A DNA stretch of 64,000 nt, from the NCBI GenBank assembly GCA_016192705.1, contig JACPTQ010000045.1, forward strand, positions 28,519 through 92,518, in the 5' to 3' direction. A program made the position numbers and the translations under genes. This DNA is from Deltaproteobacteria bacterium. GTDB lineage: Bacteria; Myxococcota; JACPTQ01. The notes under the pieces are model-generated. The model was not told where the DNA came from and did not search any database. It saw only the letters and a program-made list of their open reading frames with translations. Positions 58,059 through 64,000 of this stretch are shown here, piece after piece (the first letter of the stretch is position 1; every line of letters starts with the position of its first letter).

Positions 58059-61000
58059 TCACACATCCGCGCCAGGTACGGGATTTGGCGTGTCGGGGAT
58101 GGGTGTGGTCTCGCGCACCGTGGATCGGCCGACGCGGCGGAAACGTTCGGTCAGCGCGTAAATGACGGGCACGATCAAAAGCGTGACGAACGTCGAGAGC
58201 GAAAGCCCCCCGACCATCGCAATTCCGATGGGACGCCAAAGCTCGGCGCCTTCGCCGGTCGTGATGGCGAGCGGAATCATTCCGATGACGGTTGTTATGG
58301 TGGTCATGAGGATCGGGCGGAGTCGGCTCTTTCCGGTCTCGACGATCGTTTCGAGCATCGGTCGCCCCAAGGTGCGTCGCATGTCGCCGATCATCGAGAC
58401 GAACACAATCGCGTTATTGACGACGATTCCCATCAGCATGATGAGGCCGAGGAGAGCGCTGAAGGTGAGGGTAGTGTTTGTGAGGAAGAGAAAAAGGAAG
58501 ACGCCGGTGAACGCAAAAGGGATCGAGAAGAGGATGACGAACGGATCGAGGAGCGACTCAAACTGCGCGGCCATCACCATGTAGACGAGGAGGATGCCGA
58601 GGATGAGCACGAGGCCCATCTCTCTCTGCATCGTTTTTTGCTGTTCGACGTCACCGCCGTAGCGAATGATGATGTCTTTCGGGAAACTCTCGGCGGCGCG
58701 CGCTTGCTCGATATCGCGCGTGACGTCGGAGAGTGCCCGACCACGGACGTTGGCGCCGACACGAACTGTCCGTTGCTTCTCTTTACGGACGATTTCGATC
58801 GGCGTCTCGCGCTCGACGACGCGGGCGATGCGTGAAAGCGGGACGAGGGTTTGAAACGACGACGGCACTTCGATGGCGATGAGGTGGTCCGCGGTTTCGC
58901 GATCCTCGGGGCGCAGCCGAACGACGAGGTCAACGTCGTCGCCGTTGCCGCGGTACTTCGACACCGTGGCCCCGAAGAGCGCCGCGCGCGCAGAAAACGC
59001 AACGGTCTCCATGCTGACCCCTTCTCGTTCGGCGAGGCCGCGATCGGGGATGATTTGAAGTTCAGGACGCTTGCCACCGAGATCGATCGACACGTCGACC
59101 GTGCCGGGTACGGCGGCGACGATATCGCGCAGGCGCTGCGCGACTTTTTCGACTTCGCCGAACTTCGTTCCACGAATGTCGATGGTCACGGCCTTTTCTT
59201 GCCCAGAGAAGATGCGCGTGAGGGGGCTGCCCGTTTTGTAGTCGACGGCGACGATATCGGGAATCTGCGCGATTTTTGGGCGAATCGAGTCGACAACTTC
59301 GACATCGCGGCGGGTGCGTTCGCTGGGTCGCGAGAGGCGCGCATAAACGCGGGCGACATTCGAGCCTTCGCGCCCGCCGACGGACGTTTGAAAACCACCT
59401 TCGCTCGTTCCGGCCATATAGAAGGTCGACTTTGTTTCGGGCTCCGCGGCAAGAATCGCCGATAATTTTTCCGCGACTTCGGCTGTCCGTCGAAGCCCAC
59501 GCCCCGTTGGAAGTTCCGCGATAATCTCGACTTCGCCCGAATCCTGTGGCGGCATGAAATCGACGCCGGTGCGGGTGATGAGAGTCACGGTCCCGACGAG
59601 CATTCCCACGGCGGCAACGAGGACAACAAGCTTGTGAGTTACGGCCCAGCCGACCGCGTGGCCGTAGCCTCGCTCGAGGAGCCGGTACGGTGTGTCGAGC
59701 TTCGTCGTGATCCGTTCCCAGCGCGGGTAGCGCGAGCGCGTCGCCCAGCGCGCGGCCAGCATCGGCGTGAGCGTGACCGCGACGATCCACGACGCGACGA
59801 GAGTCACCGTCATCACGAACGCGAGTTGGCCGAAGATGATGCCGATGAATCCGGTCACGAAGATGAGCGGCGCGAAAATCGCGATGGTGGTGAGCGTCGA
59901 GGCGCCGATCGCGAGCCCCATCTCGCGCGCGCCGTCGGCGGCGGCGTCGGACGGCGACTTCCCCATGGCGCGGTGACGTTCGATGTTTTCGAGGACAACG
60001 ATCGCGTTGTCGACGACCATGCCAATCGCGAGGGCAAGCGACATCAGCGAAACAGAGTTGATGGTGTAGCCGAACGCGTAGATGAGGAAGAACGCGACGA
60101 TCATCGAGGTTGGGATGGTGAGCGCGATGATGATCGAAGCGCGAACGCGCCAGAGGAAGACGAAAACTACAAGGATGACAAAGAGGCCGCCCGCCCAGAC
60201 GGCTTCGGCGAGTGAGGCGAGCATCTGAACGATGAACTCACTTGAGTCGAAGAGCTGAACGAGTTTCAGGTGTTCGGGTAACGTTTTCCCGAGCTCGAGG
60301 GCGCGCGTGCGGATGCGCCGAACGACTTCGACGGTGTTCGCGCCCGACTGTTTTTGAACCATGAAGAAGAGCGCGTCGTCTTTGTTGGAGCGCGCAATTT
60401 GGCGGACCTCTTCGAAGTCGGGGCGCACGCTCGCGACATCGCGGACGCGGACAATGGCGCCGGCCGCCGGCGCGAGGGCGTTCTCCTGCAGGGTGGCGCG
60501 TCCGACGATGACGCTTTCAATTTCAGCGATACTTTGGAATTCGCCGGGGACCCGAATCGGGTAGTCGAGTTCGCCGAGGTCGAGGCGACCCGCTGGGAGC
60601 GAGACGTTTTCGGCGGCGAGGGCGCGCACGAGCCGCAGGATTGGCACGTGGGTGCGTGCGAGATCGGTCGCGCGCGCTTCGACGACGATTTGGCGCGGGG
60701 CGAGGTTAAACATCTGAACGGCGCCGACGCCGGCCACGCGCTGAATCTCCTCGCCGACGGCTCGTTTCACGTATTCGCGATCGTCGAGGATGCGGCCGCG
60801 CTTTGAGACCACCGCAAATCCGAGGACCGGCATGATGGCAGAGTTGAAGCGAAAGACAATCGGTGGGCGAATGTCAGACGGGAGCAGCCGCTTCGCAAAC
60901 TCAAGCCGGTCACGGATTTCGGCGGCGGCTTCGTAGATTTTCGTGCCGTACGTGAACTGACACGTGACGACGGAAAGCCCTTCTTTCGTGTTCGACGTCA

Positions 61001-61238
61001 GCTTCTCAAGGTTGGGGAGGATGCCGAGATTGTCCTCGATCGGCTTCGTGACTTTCTCTTCGACTTCGAGCGGACCGGCGCCGGGGTAAATGGTTGCGAC
61101 GGAGATGACCGGGGGCTCGATGGGCGGGAACATGTCGATCGGGATTCGGTCAAGCGCAATGACGCCGAACGCTGTGACGGCGCCATAGGCCATGAGGAGC
61201 GTCACGGGGCGGCGAACCGAAATTCCCGCGAGGCTCAT
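58059..61238 (-). CDS. RND (HAE1/AcrB-type) efflux transporter
   Basis: 1059 residues from ATG 61238, full length for the family. It starts with the first helix (RRPVTLLMAYGAVTAFGVIA) and ends with the twelfth (LSTFVTLLIVPVIYAL). RND landmarks: TIYPGAGPLEVEEKVTKPIE, LALAIGMVVDNAIVVLENIE (proton-relay Asp in TM4), MGIVVNNAIVFVSMIGDMRR. It exports drugs or lipophilic compounds with the HlyD and TolC partners encoded just upstream. The second Asp of the usual GMVVDDAI pair is Asn, as in many HAE2-like members. Confidence 0.93.
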   Translation of the reverse strand: MSLAGISVRRPVTLLMAYGAVTAFGVIALDRIPIDMFPPIEPPVISVATIYPGAGPLEVEEKVTKPIEDNLGILPNLEKLTSNTKEGLSVVTCQFTYGTKIYEAAAEIRDRLEFAKRLLPSDIRPPIVFRFNSAIMPVLGFAVVSKRGRILDDREYVKRAVGEEIQRVAGVGAVQMFNLAPRQIVVEARATDLARTHVPILRLVRALAAENVSLPAGRLDLGELDYPIRVPGEFQSIAEIESVIVGRATLQENALAPAAGAIVRVRDVASVRPDFEEVRQIARSNKDDALFFMVQKQSGANTVEVVRRIRTRALELGKTLPEHLKLVQLFDSSEFIVQMLASLAEAVWAGGLFVILVVFVFLWRVRASIIIALTIPTSMIVAFFLIYAFGYTINSVSLMSLALAIGMVVDNAIVVLENIERHRAMGKSPSDAAADGAREMGLAIGASTLTTIAIFAPLIFVTGFIGIIFGQLAFVMTVTLVASWIVAVTLTPMLAARWATRSRYPRWERITTKLDTPYRLLERGYGHAVGWAVTHKLVVLVAAVGMLVGTVTLITRTGVDFMPPQDSGEVEIIAELPTGRGLRRTAEVAEKLSAILAAEPETKSTFYMAGTSEGGFQTSVGGREGSNVARVYARLSRPSERTRRDVEVVDSIRPKIAQIPDIVAVDYKTGSPLTRIFSGQEKAVTIDIRGTKFGEVEKVAQRLRDIVAAVPGTVDVSIDLGGKRPELQIIPDRGLAEREGVSMETVAFSARAALFGATVSKYRGNGDDVDLVVRLRPEDRETADHLIAIEVPSSFQTLVPLSRIARVVERETPIEIVRKEKQRTVRVGANVRGRALSDVTRDIEQARAAESFPKDIIIRYGGDVEQQKTMQREMGLVLILGILLVYMVMAAQFESLLDPFVILFSIPFAFTGVFLFLFLTNTTLTFSALLGLIMLMGIVVNNAIVFVSMIGDMRRTLGRPMLETIVETGKSRLRPILMTTITTVIGMIPLAITTGEGAELWRPIGIAMVGGLSLSTFVTLLIVPVIYALTERFRRVGRSTVRETTPIPDTPNPVPGADV

Positions 61239-61275
61239 GCACGAGTTTCCTGGTTCGATTTTGCGGTCCGCGACG

Positions 61276-62433
61276 TCACTCGACGACTTTCGCGCCTTCG
61301 GTTAGCGCTGTGTGGCCCGCGACAATCACACGGTCGCCGCGCACGAGACCGCGCCGCACGGCGAGGGTTGCGCCGCTTCGTTCGCCGACCTCGATTTCGC
61401 GGAGGTGCGCCGTCCCGCTCGTGACAACGAAAACTTGGCCGGTGTTGTGTTCGAGCCGAAGGAGTGCCTCGCGGGGTACAGCAACCGCTTGTCGCGCAGA
61501 CAGATGGACGGTGAGCGTCGCGGCCATTCCTGGGAGAATCGTCCGCTCGCCGTTCGGCAGTTGGGCCTTGATTTTCACGGTACGTGTGACCGCATCGGCG
61601 ACCGGCGAGATGAACGTAAGTTTTGCGCGAAACGCCTTTTCACGCACAGCGGGGATTTCGATATCGATGGGCGTGTCGCCGAGTCGAACCGCCGGCAAGT
61701 CGGTCTCGGGGAGTGCGCCCTCGGCGTGCACGGGGTCCATGGAAACAAACGCCATGATGACCGAGGGTGGCATCGTCCGCGCGATTTCGCCCTCCTCCAT
61801 AAGGCGTTCGACAACGCGCCCATCAAACGGCGCGTAACCGATCGTCTCCCCAACCTTGGACCGCGCGAGCCGCGTACCGACATCCGCGAGCCGCGTCTGC
61901 GACTCCGCGAGCCGCAGCTGGTCGCGCGCGAATTTCAGGCGCGCTTCAGCCTGTTCGAATTCGGCCTCGGGGATCGCCTTGTCTTTTCGCAATCGCTCAA
62001 ATCGCACAAACGCGCGTTCCGCCTCGAGGACCGCCGTCTTCGCCTGGTTGACCATCGCGGTGCTCGTGCCCTTTTGCGCGACGGCGTGTTCGCTCCCCAT
62101 CCAGTAATCGGTGCCAACGATGCGGAAAAGCTTTTCCCCGCGTTTCACTTCGTCGCCCGGCTTCACAAAGATTTTCGCGATTTGACCAGGCAACAGGGGC
62201 GTGATCGCCGCCCTGCGATCGGGCACGACGTTTCCCGCGAGCCGCGCGACGCGATCGAATGCGCGGGACTCGACCACGACGACGCGCACCTTCTTCGGCT
62301 CGTTGGGCTGCGCTGATTTGCTGACTGCCGTTGCAGCCGGCTTCCCATCGCCAGTCTTCGCGCAGGCGAGCGCCACCGCGATCGCGATGAGCAGCTCCCG
62401 TGCGTGGTTGCATTTTTCTTTCCTTCCCCTCAT
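61276..62433 (-). CDS. Membrane fusion protein (HlyD/AcrA type), lipoprotein
   Basis: 385 residues from ATG 62433; GGGAG six bases upstream, and the start overlaps the TolC stop (ATGA). Lipobox IAVALAC. Landmarks: LPGQIAKIFVKPGDEVKRGE (lipoyl half), a coiled-coil hairpin (RLRKDKAIPEAEFEQAEARL), GYAPFDGRVVERLMEEGEIA, and beta-barrel AQLPNGERTILPGMAATL. Bridges the RND pump and TolC in the periplasm. Confidence 0.92.
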   Translation of the reverse strand: MRGRKEKCNHARELLIAIAVALACAKTGDGKPAATAVSKSAQPNEPKKVRVVVVESRAFDRVARLAGNVVPDRRAAITPLLPGQIAKIFVKPGDEVKRGEKLFRIVGTDYWMGSEHAVAQKGTSTAMVNQAKTAVLEAERAFVRFERLRKDKAIPEAEFEQAEARLKFARDQLRLAESQTRLADVGTRLARSKVGETIGYAPFDGRVVERLMEEGEIARTMPPSVIMAFVSMDPVHAEGALPETDLPAVRLGDTPIDIEIPAVREKAFRAKLTFISPVADAVTRTVKIKAQLPNGERTILPGMAATLTVHLSARQAVAVPREALLRLEHNTGQVFVVTSGTAHLREIEVGERSGATLAVRRGLVRGDRVIVAGHTALTEGAKVVE

Positions 62434-63758
62434 CGCGGCTCCCACGGCGATTTCTCGCCAACCGCGCGCCGAAGCGCCGCGAGCGCCATGAGCGTCCCGA
62501 TGCGCGCCATTTCAAGCGACGTGCGTGCCTGCGTGAGGAGAAGTTGCGCGTCGAGCACCTCCGTCGACGACGTTGCGTTGGCGTCGAATCGTTTTTGCGC
62601 GAGACGAAGTTGCTCCTCGGCCTGCGGTATCACCTTCAGCGCAACCGCCAAGCTCGCTTCCGAAGTGCGATACGCAAAAAACGCACGACGCACCTCAAAC
62701 CGAATTCCATCGACGAGCTTTGCGTCGTAATCGCTGACACGCCGCTCCGCGATCCGCGCCGCCTCGTACTTGTGCCAACCGGCGCCCCACTCCCACGCGT
62801 TCCATGACAAAACGATTCCGGCGAAAAATTGGTCCTCGTCCTGAAACCCAACCCCCTTCTGATGTTGGTACGTTCCAACCGCGGAAAGCGTGGGCAAGAG
62901 CGCTCCCCACGCAAGCCGCGTGACGCGTCGCGCGACCTCCGCGCGGTGCTGAAGTTCGGTGCGTTCGGTTCGACTCTTGAGCGCCCGTTTTTCGGCCCTG
63001 TCGAGCGTGAGCTTCCACGTCGGCGCGACGACCAGAACGCGATCGTCGAGCGGGGGGAGGCGCTCGCCATCTCGCAGCCCGAGCAATATTTGTAGACCAC
63101 TCTCCGCCAACAGAACGTCGTTTCGCGCGCGCAACAGCGCCTCGAGCGCCTGGGCCACTTTGACATCCGCCGTGAGAACATCCTTCAAATGAATGAGCCC
63201 AGCCTCGTGAAACGATTTCGCGCGCGCGTGGTGTGCCTTCACGAGATCGTGCGCGGCCTCGGCGATTGCGGCGATGCGGTGGGCGATGAGCGTCCTGAAA
63301 AACGCCTCCTCCGCGCGGAACACGATGTCGCGACGTGCGGTGTCGCGCTTCGATTCGGCGGCGCGCCCGTGCGCACGATAGAGCGCCATCCCTTGCGTGA
63401 CGTTGTAAAGCGGCGTCAGCGGTTGGATGACGCTGAAGCTAAAACTCCGCGTGAGTTGGTCGCGCACGCTCATCGATGGCAATGGGCCGGGTGGCAAGAG
63501 CGCTTTTAAGCTGTCGGGCAGTTGAAGGTTAACCGAGTATGGCGTGTCCCAAACGAGGAAATTCGCGTCGGTCTTGAAGATGGGGCCGAGCCCACCGCGC
63601 GCCGCTTTGCGCAACTTCTCTGCCTCGTCGATTTCGCTCGTGGCGATCGGTATGTCGCGGTTGGCGTCGATCGCTCGGCGAATGGCATCGGCGAGCGTCA
63701 GCGCGTCGGAGCGCGGAGCTTGGGCCGCGACGAGAAAGAGAGCGAAGAGTCCGTGCAA
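62430..63758 (-). CDS. TolC-family outer-membrane efflux protein
   Basis: 442 residues from TTG 63758, chosen because GGAGG sits seven bases upstream and it gives the signal GLFALFLVAAQAPRSDA. OEP landmarks: LTLADAIRRAIDANRDIPIA, then two repeats of long helices (VLTADVKVAQALEALLRARN; EVLDAQLLLTQARTSLEMA). First gene of the efflux operon TolC-HlyD-RND. Repeat R3 lies in its upstream region. Confidence 0.9.
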   Translation of the reverse strand: MHGLFALFLVAAQAPRSDALTLADAIRRAIDANRDIPIATSEIDEAEKLRKAARGGLGPIFKTDANFLVWDTPYSVNLQLPDSLKALLPPGPLPSMSVRDQLTRSFSFSVIQPLTPLYNVTQGMALYRAHGRAAESKRDTARRDIVFRAEEAFFRTLIAHRIAAIAEAAHDLVKAHHARAKSFHEAGLIHLKDVLTADVKVAQALEALLRARNDVLLAESGLQILLGLRDGERLPPLDDRVLVVAPTWKLTLDRAEKRALKSRTERTELQHRAEVARRVTRLAWGALLPTLSAVGTYQHQKGVGFQDEDQFFAGIVLSWNAWEWGAGWHKYEAARIAERRVSDYDAKLVDGIRFEVRRAFFAYRTSEASLAVALKVIPQAEEQLRLAQKRFDANATSSTEVLDAQLLLTQARTSLEMARIGTLMALAALRRAVGEKSPWEPR

Positions 63759-63849
63759 CGTGAAGCCTCCAACTTCATTCCACCCCACGCCCCAGGTCGA
63801 CGTCGATTTGACTCTCGAATTGGTACCGCATGGTCGCCTTGGACGCAAT

Positions 63850-63988
63850 CCGAGAGGTTTCCTCGATCCCCGAATAAGCGGCCAGGTCTCTTCCGTACGT
63901 AGGGTCGGCAGGTGCCGCTTCGGCGCGCCGACGTCCTCGGGTCTGAACTCACTCGCGCGATTGAGCCGCTGATCAGAGGCATGCGAAA
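63850..63988 (-). repeat. Dispersed repeat R3
   Basis: Reading the minus strand, TCAGACCCGAGGACGTCGGC and GCGCCGAAGCGG match R2a/R2b; upstream homology to R2b continues through GCCTCTGA and CAATCGC, downstream through CCGCTTATTCGGGGATCG. Positioned about 90-230 bp upstream of the TolC start. Confidence 0.8.
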
Positions 63989-64000
63989 ACTCGGTAATCC

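Overview
This 64 kb window of high-GC DNA looks like chromosome from a Myxococcota-type (deltaproteobacterial) bacterium. The grounds are: many predicted secreted proteins and lipoproteins, a Ser/Thr protein kinase next to PEGA-domain proteins, an FHA-GAF-sigma-54 activator, Asp/Ala/Gly-rich lipoprotein linkers, and a trypsin-like protease ending in a Cys + hydrophobic + Arg tail resembling MYXO-CTERM. I saw no rRNA, tRNA, integrase, transposase or CRISPR array. The genus is not determinable from what I can see.

Layout. 0-7 kb: a partial secreted helical protein, a zinc metalloprotease, an OmpA-like protein and a receiver/DnaJ/TPR regulator whose phosphoacceptor Asp is Glu. 7.1-14.4 kb: a tightly overlapping operon of nine genes with a Cas6-like protein, four Cas7/Cas5-type RAMP proteins, two possible small helical subunits (one with an RGG-rich tail) and a possibly truncated Cas10-like zinc-finger protein broken up by a perfect 116-bp repeat. 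It has no visible HD or GGDD motif, no Cas1/Cas2 and no array. A GMC oxidoreductase follows it. 16-22.5 kb: a metzincin lipoprotein, a DUF502 membrane protein, and a kinase/PEGA/lipoprotein operon.

22.5-52.8 kb is an island of secreted proteins: a decayed GH5 glycosidase, an S1 protease, beta-propeller lipoproteins, an M1-type peptidase, GH10 xylanase + GH44 glucanase, a 1727-residue PAN-domain protein, and a family of small lipoproteins. A hicBA toxin-antitoxin pair sits inside a duplicated lipoprotein unit. Seven promoters here share one design: two GATC-centred half-sites exactly 20 bp apart, followed by a sigma-54-type GG-N10-GC promoter at about 65, 76 or 95 bp, i.e. spaced by near-whole helical turns. 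An eighth copy faces the FHA-sigma-54 activator gene at 36.0-38.0 kb, which suggests a self-regulated local sigma-54 regulon. A second promoter type (ATTGGCGC twice, 21 bp apart) precedes four other secreted-protein genes in the same island.

52.8-64 kb: an alpha/beta hydrolase, a YdeP/FdhF-like molybdopterin oxidoreductase with its FdhD maturase, a small Cys-rich secreted protein and a TolC/HlyD/RND efflux operon. A dispersed repeat family (five copies, three on one strand and two on the other) flanks the oxidoreductase pair and precedes the efflux operon. Across the window several low-complexity or palindromic elements (GCGGNN hexamer tracts, a GCAAAGACGCCAAG hairpin, a CACGGAGACACTGAG element) lie in frame inside unrelated genes.
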